Assembly (NCBI RefSeq): GCF_019075875.1
Contig: NZ_JAHOOZ010000001.1
Coordinates: 2,790,001-2,854,000, forward strand
DNA length: 64,000 nucleotides
Source of the DNA: Novosphingobium sp. G106
GTDB lineage: Bacteria > Pseudomonadota > Alphaproteobacteria > Sphingomonadales > Sphingomonadaceae
Reading direction: 5' to 3'
The notes below the pieces were generated by a model. That model ran no database searches. It worked only from the letters and a program-made list of their open reading frames with translations, and was not told where the DNA came from. Within the stretch, counting starts at the first letter, position 1. Every line of letters begins with the position of its first letter. Positions 27,861 through 36,843 of this stretch are shown piece by piece. Both the position numbers and the translations under genes were made by a program.

Positions 27861-29822
27861 ATGCGCTCCGAACTCCCAGACGACGTCCAGCCCGTCGAGA
27901 TTCGCGCAAGCCTCGATGCCGCCATCGACCGCTCGGCCGCGGCCCTGTTCTCCCGCCAGCGCGACGACGGCCATTGGCTGTTCGAGCTGGAAGCCGACGC
28001 CACGATTCCCGCCGAATACATCCTGCTGCGCCATTATCTCGGCGAGCCCGACGACCTGGAACTCGAAGCCAAGATCGCCACCTATCTGCGCCGCCGGCAG
28101 TCGACAGAGCACGACGGTTGGCCGCTCTACCACGACGGCGGTTTCGACATCAGCGCGACGATCAAGGCCTATTACGCGCTGAAGATGATCGGCGATTCGC
28201 CCGAGGCACCGCATATGGCGCGTGCCCGCGCGGCGATCCTGCGCGCCGGCGGGGCCGAGGCCGGCAACGTCTTCACCCGCATCCAGCTCGCGCTGTTCGG
28301 CGCGGGCCCCTGGCAGGCGGTGCCGACGATCCCGCCCGAACTGATCGTCGCGCCGCGCTGGTTCCCCGTTCACCTGTCCAAGATATCGTACTGGGCGCGC
28401 ACGGTCGTGGTGCCGCTGCTGGTGCTCTGCGCGCTCAAGCCCAAGGCACGCAATCCGCGTGGCATCAGGGTGGACGAGCTCTATTCGGGCAAGCCCGCCC
28501 GGCTCACCAGCCAGGCCGCGCACGTCCATCGCGGCTGGAAGCTGTTCTTCGAGGGCCTCGATCTGGTGCTCAAGAACGGCGACCGGCTCTGGCCGCCGCC
28601 GCTGCGCCGCAAGGCGATTCGCCTCTGCGAGGAATGGGTGACCGAACGGCTCAACGGCGAGGACGGGCTCGGCGCGATCTATCCGGCGATGGCCAACAGC
28701 GTGATGATGTACGACGTGCTCGGCTATCCGCCCGAGCACCCGACGCGCGCGATCGCGCGCCAGTCGGTAGAGAACCTGCTCGTGGTCAAGGACGACGAGA
28801 TCTATTGCCAGCCCTGCGTCTCGCCGATCTGGGATACGGCGCTCGCAGCTCACGCCATGCTCGAAGTCGGCAGCCCCGAAGCGGTCGCACGGGCCGATCG
28901 CGCGCTCGATTGGCTGCGCCCGCGCCAGGAACTCGAAGTCGTCGGCGACTGGGCCGACCAGCGCCCCGACGTTCGGCCCGGCGGCTGGGCGTTCCAGTAC
29001 AACAATGCCCATTACCCCGATCTCGACGACACCGCCGTAGTGGCGATGGCGATGGACCGCGCGTCTGACCGGCGCGGCGGAGCGGACGACGAAGCGGTAG
29101 CCCGCGCGCTCGAATGGGTCGAGGGCCTGCAGAGCCGGGGCGGCGGTTGGGGCGCCTTCGACGCGGACAACGACAAGGAATACCTCAACAACCTGCCCTT
29201 CGCCGATCACGGCGCCCTGCTCGATCCGCCGACCGCCGACGTCAGCGCGCGCTGCGTCTCGCTTCTCGCGCAGAAGGGCGAACCGCTCGGCACGCAGCGG
29301 ATGAAAGCGGCTCTCGCCTATCTCGAACGCGAGCAGGAACCCGAAGGCAGCTGGTTCGGCCGTTGGGGCGTCAACTACATCTACGGCACCTGGTCGGTGC
29401 TCTGCGCCCTGGCGCGCGCCGGGATCGACCGGCAGCACCCGATGATCGTCAAGGCGGTGAACTGGCTGAAAACGATCCAGAATGCCGACGGCGGCTGGGG
29501 CGAAACCTGCGACAGCTATGCGTTGGACCGCAAGGGGCATGAGCCTGCCCCATCCACGGCCTCGCAGACCGCCTGGGCGGTGCTGGGACTGATGGCAGTG
29601 GGAGAGGGCGATTCGGCCAGTGTCGAGCGCGGCATCCGCTGGCTGGTCGCGAACCAGGCTGCGGACGGGCTGTGGGGGCAGGAACTCTACACCGGTGGCG
29701 GTTTCCCGCGCGTCTTCTACCTGCGCTACCACGGCTATCCCTGCTACTTCCCGGTCTGGGCGCTGGCGCGCTACCGCAACCTCAGGCAGGCCAACACGGA
29801 CCGCGTCGATTGGGGGATGTGA
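27861..29822 (+). CDS. shc: Squalene-hopene cyclase (HpnF)
   Basis: Cyclises squalene to hopene and hopanol, the core step of the pathway, as a monotopic membrane enzyme. The 653-residue protein has the protonating DXDD motif as D387-L-D389-D390 (YPDLDDTAVV) and several QW repeats (for example QSRGGGWGAFDADNDKEY and GGWGETCDSYA). Length and motif spacing match bacterial Shc closely. It is followed by hpnG through an overlapping ATGTGA junction. Confidence 0.97.
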   Translation: MRSELPDDVQPVEIRASLDAAIDRSAAALFSRQRDDGHWLFELEADATIPAEYILLRHYLGEPDDLELEAKIATYLRRRQSTEHDGWPLYHDGGFDISATIKAYYALKMIGDSPEAPHMARARAAILRAGGAEAGNVFTRIQLALFGAGPWQAVPTIPPELIVAPRWFPVHLSKISYWARTVVVPLLVLCALKPKARNPRGIRVDELYSGKPARLTSQAAHVHRGWKLFFEGLDLVLKNGDRLWPPPLRRKAIRLCEEWVTERLNGEDGLGAIYPAMANSVMMYDVLGYPPEHPTRAIARQSVENLLVVKDDEIYCQPCVSPIWDTALAAHAMLEVGSPEAVARADRALDWLRPRQELEVVGDWADQRPDVRPGGWAFQYNNAHYPDLDDTAVVAMAMDRASDRRGGADDEAVARALEWVEGLQSRGGGWGAFDADNDKEYLNNLPFADHGALLDPPTADVSARCVSLLAQKGEPLGTQRMKAALAYLEREQEPEGSWFGRWGVNYIYGTWSVLCALARAGIDRQHPMIVKAVNWLKTIQNADGGWGETCDSYALDRKGHEPAPSTASQTAWAVLGLMAVGEGDSASVERGIRWLVANQAADGLWGQELYTGGGFPRVFYLRYHGYPCYFPVWALARYRNLRQANTDRVDWGM

Positions 29823-30481
29823 AGCCCGTTATCGTCGTCACGGGGCTTGAGCGCGAGGGCGCAGTCCTGTGCAGCGAAGGCATTCAAGTGCTCGCCGGCG
29901 GCGGTACGCCGGCGCGGCTCGCTGCGGAGCTGGCGCGGGCAGCGCCTGGCGCGACGGGCATCATAAGCTTCGGCATGGCCGGCGCGCTCGATTCGACGCT
30001 GAAGCTCGGCCAGTGGGTCATCGGCGACCGGCTGACGGGGGTCTTCGATCAGACCTGCGATCCGCGCTGGGTCCGGGCGCTGGCCCAGGCCCTGCCGGGC
30101 GCGCGCATCGGCGCGGCCTACTGCGACGGCCGCTTGATCGCCGATCCCGCCGAGAAGCAAGCGCTCGGCGCCGGCTACGACGCGCTGTCCGCTGATATGG
30201 AGAGCCACGTCGCGGCGCAAGCGGCAGCCAGCGCCGGCCTGCCTTTCGCCGTGCTGCGCTGCATTTCGGACGAGGCGGGTGCACGCCTGCCGCCGGCAAT
30301 CGCCGTGGCCATGCGGCCGGACGGAGGGCTGGCGCTGGGTGCGGTGCTCGGCTCCATCCTGGCTCAGCCGGGGCAACTACCGGCTCTGCTTGGCAGCGTC
30401 AGGGGCTTCGCGCGCGCCTACGCTGCACTCAGGGCCGGCGCGCGGGCAGCCGGCCCGCGCCTGGCTTTCGATCTGCGCTGA
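29819..30481 (+). CDS. hpnG: Hopanoid phosphorylase HpnG
   Basis: A 220-residue nucleoside-phosphorylase-like protein related to MTA/SAH nucleosidases. HpnG removes adenine from adenosylhopane to give (phospho)ribosylhopane. The motif SADMESHVAAQAA matches the purine/ribose-binding E/D segment, and IISFGMAGAL is an early conserved loop. The start is the GTG at 29819, which overlaps the shc stop. Its stop directly abuts the stop of the convergent hpnH, with no base between them. Confidence 0.88.
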   Translation: MKPVIVVTGLEREGAVLCSEGIQVLAGGGTPARLAAELARAAPGATGIISFGMAGALDSTLKLGQWVIGDRLTGVFDQTCDPRWVRALAQALPGARIGAAYCDGRLIADPAEKQALGAGYDALSADMESHVAAQAAASAGLPFAVLRCISDEAGARLPPAIAVAMRPDGGLALGAVLGSILAQPGQLPALLGSVRGFARAYAALRAGARAAGPRLAFDLR

Positions 30482-31642
30482 TCAGGCCGCGCGCGTCGCC
30501 CGGCGGAAGCCTTCGGGATCCTCGACCTTGATCCGCTCCATCGCCGTCTCGACCTGCCCGGCATGGACATCGACAGCCGGCCGCTGGTTCGACAGGTCGA
30601 TGTCGGGTGCCATCGGACCTTCTGTGCGAACCCCGCGCATGCCTACCTTGAGGAACTCCAGCGGCCGCTTCATCGAATCGCGCGCCGCGGTGCCCTCGAA
30701 GCCGCAATGGACCATGCAGTTGGCACACTTCTCGTACTTGCCGACGCCGTAGTCTTCCCAGTCGGTGCCTTCCATCAGTTCGGCGAAAGTAGGAACATAG
30801 CCCTCGCCGACCAGATAACAGGGCTTCTGCCAGCCGAAGACCGTGCGCAGCGGCATCGACCAGGGCGTGCATTCGTAGCTGCGGTTGCCGGCGAGAAAAT
30901 CGAGGAACAGCGGCGAATTGGTGAACATCCAGGACTTGCTGCCGGCCTTCTTGCGCTGCTTCCCTTCGCGGAACAGGTCGCGGAACATCGTCTTGGTCCG
31001 CTCGCGGTTGAGGAAATGCTCCTGGTCGGGCGCGCGTTCATAGGCATAGCCAGGCGAGATCGTCGTCTCGACGCCTCGCGCCGCCATGACGTCGAGGAAA
31101 TCGGCAAGCCGCGCCGGATCGGCATCGTTGAACACGGTGCAGTTGATCTGGACGCGGAAGCCCTTTTCCAGCGCCAGGTCGATCGCTTCGAGCGCGGTGT
31201 CGTAGACCCCGTCCTGGCAGACCGACTTGTCATGCATCTGCTGGTCGCCATCGAGATGGATAGACCAGGTGAAGAAGGGCGATGGCTTGTAGTCGCCGAT
31301 CTTCTTTTTCAGCAGCAGGGCGTTGGTGCAGAGGATGACGAACTTCTTGCGCGCGATATAGCCCTCGACGATCCGGGGCATGTCACGGTGCAGCAGCGGC
31401 TCGCCGCCAGCAATCGACACGGCCGGCGCGCCGCATTCCTCGATCGCCGCCATGCACTCGTCGAAAGACAGGCGCCGATTGAGGATCGCATCGGGATAGT
31501 CGATCTTGCCGCAGCCCTTGCAGGCCAGATTGCAGCGTAGCAACGGCTCGAGCATCAGCACGAGCGGATAACGGCCGCCCTTGATCTGGTTCTTGATGGC
31601 ATGGGCGGCGATGCGCAGCACCGGCTGGATGGGAAGTGTCAT
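30482..31642 (-). CDS. hpnH: Adenosyl-hopene transferase HpnH
   Basis: A 386-residue radical SAM enzyme that joins the 5'-deoxyadenosyl group of SAM to hopene, the first step of side-chain extension. The cluster motif is C37-x3-C41-x2-C44 (RCNLACKGCG), as in the family. Additional Cys residues lie in the C-terminal part (KCANCMVHCGF). It is read leftward after ispH with 12 bp between them, so the two probably share a transcript, and its stop abuts that of hpnG. Confidence 0.95.
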   Translation of the reverse strand: MTLPIQPVLRIAAHAIKNQIKGGRYPLVLMLEPLLRCNLACKGCGKIDYPDAILNRRLSFDECMAAIEECGAPAVSIAGGEPLLHRDMPRIVEGYIARKKFVILCTNALLLKKKIGDYKPSPFFTWSIHLDGDQQMHDKSVCQDGVYDTALEAIDLALEKGFRVQINCTVFNDADPARLADFLDVMAARGVETTISPGYAYERAPDQEHFLNRERTKTMFRDLFREGKQRKKAGSKSWMFTNSPLFLDFLAGNRSYECTPWSMPLRTVFGWQKPCYLVGEGYVPTFAELMEGTDWEDYGVGKYEKCANCMVHCGFEGTAARDSMKRPLEFLKVGMRGVRTEGPMAPDIDLSNQRPAVDVHAGQVETAMERIKVEDPEGFRRATRAA

Positions 31643-31654
31643 GAATGGGGGTCC

Positions 31655-32629
31655 TTACCGGCTCGCCGCCTGCTTGAGAGCGGGCGTGCGCAGCGATCGC
31701 GGCAGACCGAAGGATACGTTTTCCTCGATTCCCGCCATTTGCGAAACTGCGATATCGCGGATTTCCGCGATCCTTTCGATCAGGCCGGTGACCAGCTCCT
31801 CCGGCGCCGAAGCACCTGCGGTGATCCCGACCGTGGCGACGCCGTCGAGCCAGGCCGTGTCCAGTTCGCTCGCATCGTTCAAGAGATGTGCAGGCACGCC
31901 ATATTCTTCGGCCAATTCGCGCAACCGGTTCGAATTGGAGCTATTGCGCGCTCCGACGACGAGGATGAGGTCACTTTCAACGGATAGATCGCGCACCGCG
32001 TTTTGCCGGTTCTGCGTGGCATAGCAGATGTCGGAAACGTCGGGCCCGACGACATCGCTGAAACGCCGATGCAGTGCGTCGATGACTTCGCGGGTGTCGT
32101 CGACGCTAAGTGTCGTCTGCGTCAGATAAGCAATCTTCATGGCGGGATCGAGCGCCAGTTCCTCGACGTCCTTCGGCGTGGAGACGAGATGCACTGGTGC
32201 ATCGATCTGGCCGATCGTACCCAGCACTTCAGCATGGCCGGCATGACCGATCAGCACGATCGTGCGGCCCGCCGCGACGAAACGCCGGCCGTGGAGATGG
32301 ACCTTGGTGACCAGCGGGCAGGTCGCGTCGAACACCGGTAGCCTGCGACTTTCTGCCTCGGCCTCGATCGAACGGGCCACGCCATGCGCGCTGAATACGG
32401 TGTTCGCCCCGTCCGGGATTTCCGCCAGTTCCTCGACGAAGACAGCGCCCTGCTCCCGCAACTTGCTGACGACGTGCGGATTGTGGACGATCTCGTGGCG
32501 CACATAGACGGGCGAGCCGTCGCGTTCGAGAAGGCGTTCGACGATTTCTATGGCGCGATGCACGCCAGCGCAGAAGCCCCGAGGCGCTGCCAGTAGGACC
32601 TTGAGTTTGGGTTTGCCGTCTTCGATCAT
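31655..32629 (-). CDS. ispH: 4-hydroxy-3-methylbut-2-enyl diphosphate reductase
   Basis: The last enzyme of the DXP pathway, making IPP and DMAPP with a [4Fe-4S] cluster. In the 324-residue protein the three cluster Cys are in GFCAGV (C20), ATCPLV and [11 protein letters not shown]; the substrate His/Glu motifs HEIVHN and SAHGVA are present. The position between hpnH and hpnM, with dxs nearby, puts isoprenoid supply next to hopanoid synthesis. Confidence 0.96.
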   Translation of the reverse strand: MIEDGKPKLKVLLAAPRGFCAGVHRAIEIVERLLERDGSPVYVRHEIVHNPHVVSKLREQGAVFVEELAEIPDGANTVFSAHGVARSIEAEAESRRLPVFDATCPLVTKVHLHGRRFVAAGRTIVLIGHAGHAEVLGTIGQIDAPVHLVSTPKDVEELALDPAMKIAYLTQTTLSVDDTREVIDALHRRFSDVVGPDVSDICYATQNRQNAVRDLSVESDLILVVGARNSSNSNRLRELAEEYGVPAHLLNDASELDTAWLDGVATVGITAGASAPEELVTGLIERIAEIRDIAVSQMAGIEENVSFGLPRSLRTPALKQAASR

Positions 32630-32818
32630 AGAGATATCCGCAGTCCCGCCCGATTAGTGGTCCCGTCATTCCCAGGCGACTATATATAGGCGCGACACCT
32701 GAGACTTGACCAGAGGCTAAGCCAGACGCTTTTCAAGGGCAAACCAATCTGTTGCACCGTTCAGCGGAGTTAAATTTGGTTCACCTTAGGGACAGCTTCC
32801 CATCATCAGAGGTAACGC

Positions 32819-33427
32819 ATGAGCAGGATGAATTGGCTTGGCCTGGCCCTCGGCACCGTCGCGGCAATCACGGCTCCGGCGGCGCTGGCGCAAACCTCCG
32901 ATCCCGCCGGCGGCACGGTGCAGACCCTGCATAACGGGCTTTTGTCGATAATGCATGCCGGCGCCTCGGCCGGGCAGCAAGGCCGTGCACGCCAGATCGG
33001 ACCGGTGATCGACCGGACTTTCGATATTCCCCAGATGACCCGCCTCGCGGTCGGGCCGAGCTGGAATAACATTGCCCCCGCCGATCAGTCGGCCCTCGTC
33101 ACCGCCTTCCGCTCGTTGACGGTCGCGCAGTACGCCAAGAATTTCGACGGCTTCTCGGGCGAGCGCTTCACAATGGCGCCTCAGGTCGAGACGCGCGGCG
33201 GCGACAAGCTGGTGCGTACGACGCTGGTCGTGCCGAACGGAAGTCCGGAATCGCTGGGCTACCGCCTGCGCCAGTCGGGCGGCCAGTGGAAGATCATCGA
33301 TGTCTATTATCGCAATTCGATCAGCCAGTTGGCGACCCGCCGCGCCGATTTCGCCCGGGTGCTCGCCTCAGGCGGCGCCAAGGCGCTGATCGCCCACCTC
33401 GGCGAACTGGCTGCGAAGCCGCACTAA
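32819..33427 (+). CDS. hpnM: HpnM, MlaC/Ttg2D-like periplasmic protein
   Basis: A 202-residue exported protein: signal peptide (cleavage near ALA-Q), then an MlaC/Ttg2D (toluene tolerance) domain recognised by RTFDIPQMTRLAVG and WKIIDVYYRNSISQL. It is the hopanoid-cluster version, HpnM, presumed to carry lipid in the periplasm. AGAGG lies upstream of the ATG. Its stop overlaps the stop of the next gene on the other strand. With hpnN and mlaA it completes a lipid-transport trio around the biosynthetic genes. Confidence 0.88.
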   Translation: MSRMNWLGLALGTVAAITAPAALAQTSDPAGGTVQTLHNGLLSIMHAGASAGQQGRARQIGPVIDRTFDIPQMTRLAVGPSWNNIAPADQSALVTAFRSLTVAQYAKNFDGFSGERFTMAPQVETRGGDKLVRTTLVVPNGSPESLGYRLRQSGGQWKIIDVYYRNSISQLATRRADFARVLASGGAKALIAHLGELAAKPH

Positions 33428-33855
33428 CGGCGCGGCGTGGGTCCGCTCGGTCCCATAAAATAGCGCATGTCGAAGCGGATCACTTCGGCGCGCGCCTGAT
33501 GCTGAAACACGGCTTCGGCCCATTTCGGCGGACTCATCCGGATCCGGGCATTGCGCGAGAAGCCGACGCCTTCCTTGGGAATGCCGAACAGCCCGCGATC
33601 GGTTTCACCGTTGCCGTTCTCGTCATGGAAGGCCTGCACCGCGAAGGAACCCGCCGGCACATTCGCCACCGTGACCGTAGTGACACCGGCCCGCGCCGGC
33701 GCCTGCCCATGAAAAGGGCAATTATCCTTGAGGAACCTGTCCTGCGGACAGATGTCGACCACCACCTGCCCGCGGTTGTTGCGCACGTTGCCGACCTCGA
33801 TCGTCAGCGTACCCGCCGCCTCTGCCAGGGCAATCGCCCCCAGCAGGATACTCAA
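33424..33855 (-). CDS. DUF2141 family exported protein
   Basis: A 143-residue protein. It has a short hydrophobic N-terminus, then a DUF2141 domain ([33 protein letters not shown]). DUF2141 proteins are small predicted extracytoplasmic beta proteins of unknown function, often near lipid or carotenoid genes. It starts with a TTG at 33855 that overlaps the dxs stop (TTGA), so it is translationally coupled to dxs. The signal is short; an upstream start is impossible without reading inside dxs. Confidence 0.75.
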   Translation of the reverse strand: MSILLGAIALAEAAGTLTIEVGNVRNNRGQVVVDICPQDRFLKDNCPFHGQAPARAGVTTVTVANVPAGSFAVQAFHDENGNGETDRGLFGIPKEGVGFSRNARIRMSPPKWAEAVFQHQARAEVIRFDMRYFMGPSGPTPRR

Positions 33856-35801
33856 GCCCGCGCCTCGCTGACCCCGGCGCTGTTGTGGCGCAGGGCTTTC
33901 AGCACGGTATCGACGATCTGCGGGGCGTTGAGGCCGGCGGCGTCGTACTGCTTGTCGGGCGCGTCGTGGTCCTGGAAGAGGTCGGGCAGGCGCATCGTGC
34001 GGATCTTGAGGCCGCCATGGGCGCTGTCGGGGTCGGTCAGGCCCTCGTCGCTGGCCATGGTCAGGACATGGGCGCCGAGCCCGCCGACCGCGCCTTCCTC
34101 GACCGTGACGACGACCTCGTGCGTCGTGATCAGCTTGCGGATCAGGTCCTCGTCGAGCGGCTTGGCGAAGCGCAGGTCGGCGACCGTGGTCGACAGCCCC
34201 TTGGCGTCGAGCTGGTCGGCCGCCTTGAGCGCTTCGGCCAGCCGCGTGCCCAGCGAGAGCAGCGCGATCTTGTTGCCCCCCTTGTCATTGCCGCGCACGA
34301 TCCGCCCCTTGCCGATCTCGAGCCGCTCGGGAACCTCGGGCAGCGGCACGCCGACGCCGTTGCCGCGCGGATAGCGGAAGGCGATCGGGCCCGCGTCATG
34401 CATGGCCGCGGTATGCGTCATGTGGACCAGCTCGGCCTCGTCGGCCGCGGCCATGACGACCATGTTGGGCAGGGTCGCGAGGTAAGTGACGTCGAACGAG
34501 CCCGCATGAGTGGCGCCGTCGGCACCGACGAGGCCCGCCCGGTCGATGGCGAAGCGCACCGGCAGGTTCTGGATCGCGACGTCGTGGACCACCTGATCGT
34601 AGGCGCGCTGCAGGAAGGTCGAATAGATCGCGCAGAACGGGCGCATGCCCTGGGCGGCGAGGCCCGCGGCGAAAGTCACCGCGTGCTGCTCGGCGATGCC
34701 GACGTCGAAGCTGCGGTCGGGGAAGGCCTCGCCGAACTTGTCGAGCCCGGTGCCCGAGGGCATCGCCGCGGTGATCGCGCAGACCGTGCTGTCGCGCGTC
34801 GCCTCGGCGATCAGCGCTTTCGCGAAGACGTTGGTATAGCTCGGCGGACCGGCGGCGCCCTTGGCCTGCTCGCCGGTGACGACGTTGAACTTCTGCACGC
34901 CGTGGTACTTGTCGGCGCTCTGCTCGGCCGGGGCGTAGCCCTTGCCCTTCTGCGTGACCACATGGATCAGGCACGGACCCTCGGCGGCGTCGCGCACGTT
35001 CTCGAGCACCGGGATCAGCTGGTCGAGGTTGTGACCGTCGATCGGGCCGACGTAGTAGAAGCCCAGCTCCTCGAAGAAGGTGCCGCCCATCGCCATGCCG
35101 CGGGCGAACTCGTCGGTCTTCTTGGCGGCGCGGTGCAGCGGCTCGGGCAGCCGGCGCGAGACGCGCCGCGCGAGATCGCGGATGCCGAGGAACTGGCGCG
35201 AGGAGACCAGCCTGGCGAGATAGGCCGAGAGCCCGCCGACCGGCGGCGCGATCGACATGTCATTGTCGTTGAGGATCACGACGAGGCGGCCCCCCGCCTG
35301 CTTGGCGTTGTTCATCGCCTCGTAGGCCATGCCCGCGCTCATCGAGCCGTCGCCGATCACCGCGATGCCGCGGCCCGGCGTGCCCGCCAGCTTGTTGGCC
35401 ACGGCAAAGCCCAGCGCGGCCGAGATCGAGGTAGAACTGTGCGCCGCGCCGAACGGGTCGTACTCGCTCTCGCTGCGCTTGGTGAAGCCCGAGAGCCCGC
35501 CGCCCTGGCGCAGCGTACGGATGCGGTCGCGGCGGCCCGTGATGATCTTGTGCGGATAGGCCTGGTGACCGACGTCCCAGACGAGACGGTCGGCCGGCGT
35601 ATCGAACACATAATGGATCGCCACGGTCAGCTCGACCACGCCGAGACCCGAGCCCAGGTGCCCGCCGGTCTGCCCGACGGCAGCAATCGTCTCGCTGCGA
35701 AGCTCGTCGGCCAGCTGGCGCAGCCGCTCCGGCGGAAGCTTGCGCAGGTCGTCCGGACTATCGATCGTATCGAGCAACGGGGTGGCCGGTTCGGCAGTCA
35801 T
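33852..35801 (-). CDS. dxs: 1-deoxy-D-xylulose-5-phosphate synthase
   Basis: The first enzyme of the DXP isoprenoid pathway: pyruvate + glyceraldehyde-3-phosphate to DXP, TPP-dependent. The 649-residue protein has the TPP motif [17 protein letters not shown], the invariant GHQAYPHK His, and the transketolase-type pyrimidine and C-terminal domains. AAGAGG lies 8 bp before the ATG. Its location beside ispH and the hpn genes links precursor supply with hopanoid output. It is transcribed leftward with the DUF2141 gene. Confidence 0.96.
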   Translation of the reverse strand: MTAEPATPLLDTIDSPDDLRKLPPERLRQLADELRSETIAAVGQTGGHLGSGLGVVELTVAIHYVFDTPADRLVWDVGHQAYPHKIITGRRDRIRTLRQGGGLSGFTKRSESEYDPFGAAHSSTSISAALGFAVANKLAGTPGRGIAVIGDGSMSAGMAYEAMNNAKQAGGRLVVILNDNDMSIAPPVGGLSAYLARLVSSRQFLGIRDLARRVSRRLPEPLHRAAKKTDEFARGMAMGGTFFEELGFYYVGPIDGHNLDQLIPVLENVRDAAEGPCLIHVVTQKGKGYAPAEQSADKYHGVQKFNVVTGEQAKGAAGPPSYTNVFAKALIAEATRDSTVCAITAAMPSGTGLDKFGEAFPDRSFDVGIAEQHAVTFAAGLAAQGMRPFCAIYSTFLQRAYDQVVHDVAIQNLPVRFAIDRAGLVGADGATHAGSFDVTYLATLPNMVVMAAADEAELVHMTHTAAMHDAGPIAFRYPRGNGVGVPLPEVPERLEIGKGRIVRGNDKGGNKIALLSLGTRLAEALKAADQLDAKGLSTTVADLRFAKPLDEDLIRKLITTHEVVVTVEEGAVGGLGAHVLTMASDEGLTDPDSAHGGLKIRTMRLPDLFQDHDAPDKQYDAAGLNAPQIVDTVLKALRHNSAGVSEARA

Positions 35802-35874
35802 TGTGACCTCTTAAACTCCCGACCGCTGCTATCGGTCAAGTGAAGTGAGGAAGCAGTCGCCCGAATACAGGTAC

Positions 35875-36771
35875 TTAAGGGCGGTTCCGCCATCCCACAA
35901 GCCGCAACGCGAGCCGAATCATCTTCGGGACGAAGCGCGGACGCACCAGTCGATCGTCATAAACGCCCAACCTCCGATCATTTTCCGCCAGGCATATCTT
36001 CGCCAGTTCGGTGAAGGTTACCTCGACTCCCAGTTCCTTCGAACCGTTGAGGGTGAAATTGGTGTCCTCGCCTTTCGGGTTGGCGCCCATGCCTTTAGCG
36101 AAGCTCATGCGTTCGGCGATGAGAAACAGCCAGACCGCGAGCACCTTGAGCTCGAAATAGGGCCGCCGCCACCAGGGCATGTTGCGCCGCCACCAGGCGA
36201 CCCAGTTGACGAAGAACAGGATATGGCGCCCTTCCTCGCGCATGACCGGATCGAACGTGTCGACCAGCTCCTGCGGAAAGAAGCCCGGATCGGCCGCCAG
36301 CTTGAACAAGCCGAAACCGAAGAAACTGTCGATGCATTCCGAGTAGCCGGTGACCATGAAGGCCCACTCGGCATCGCGGGGCGGCTTCAAGTCCTCCGCA
36401 GGCGGGATCGCGATACCATAGGCCTCGACCAGATTTGCAAGCACGATCTTGTGACGGGATTCCTCGAAGGCATCCATCTCTACCGCGGACCGGAGCAACG
36501 GATGACCGATCAACTTGGCGTAGGTACGCACATTCAATCCCGCGCGTTCCTCGACGGCCACCGCCACATCCCAGATCGGCAGCGACTTGATCTTGCCTTC
36601 CGTGTCCGGATCGAGCTTTGGCCAATCAAGAAGCGCCGGGCGATAAGGGTCATGAGTGTCGAGCAGCGTCCGGCACATCAGCGTGAGATGCGCCTCGCTG
36701 CCGAGTTGGACGTAACCTCTCGGCAGGGGTTCCGTCGCATCGTATTCGCCCCAAGGCGCGGTTATGCTCAT
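35875..36771 (-). CDS. Ferritin-like di-iron protein of unknown function
   Basis: A 298-residue helical protein with two E-x-x-H di-iron motifs, FEESRHK (about residue 110) and REEGRHILFF (about residue 185), plus hydrophobic segments around residues 190-230 that may be membrane-associated. It belongs to the ferritin-like superfamily. I cannot assign a substrate; oxygenase or desaturase-like chemistry is possible. The ATG at 36771 has AAGAGAAA upstream. It lies between dxs and a broken acyl-CoA synthetase gene, all leftward, with 72-73 bp gaps on either side. Confidence 0.7.
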   Translation of the reverse strand: MSITAPWGEYDATEPLPRGYVQLGSEAHLTLMCRTLLDTHDPYRPALLDWPKLDPDTEGKIKSLPIWDVAVAVEERAGLNVRTYAKLIGHPLLRSAVEMDAFEESRHKIVLANLVEAYGIAIPPAEDLKPPRDAEWAFMVTGYSECIDSFFGFGLFKLAADPGFFPQELVDTFDPVMREEGRHILFFVNWVAWWRRNMPWWRRPYFELKVLAVWLFLIAERMSFAKGMGANPKGEDTNFTLNGSKELGVEVTFTELAKICLAENDRRLGVYDDRLVRPRFVPKMIRLALRLVGWRNRP

Positions 36772-36843
36772 CGTTTCTCTTAGCCAAATCAGCAACCCGC
36801 CTAACCATACCCTGGTTTAGCGGCGTGGCTAGACCGAACTGAT

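Noticed and set aside
27849..29732. 627-residue ORF antisense to shc
   Set aside because: It mirrors the GC-rich shc frame, has no domain, and shc has clear motifs on the plus strand.
32684..32695. TATATATAG near the ispH/hpnM gap as a promoter
   Set aside because: There is no convincing -35 element at the right distance on either strand.
33885..35843. 652-residue ORF opposite dxs
   Set aside because: A shadow of dxs rich in Arg/Ala/Val with no motif; dxs is certain.
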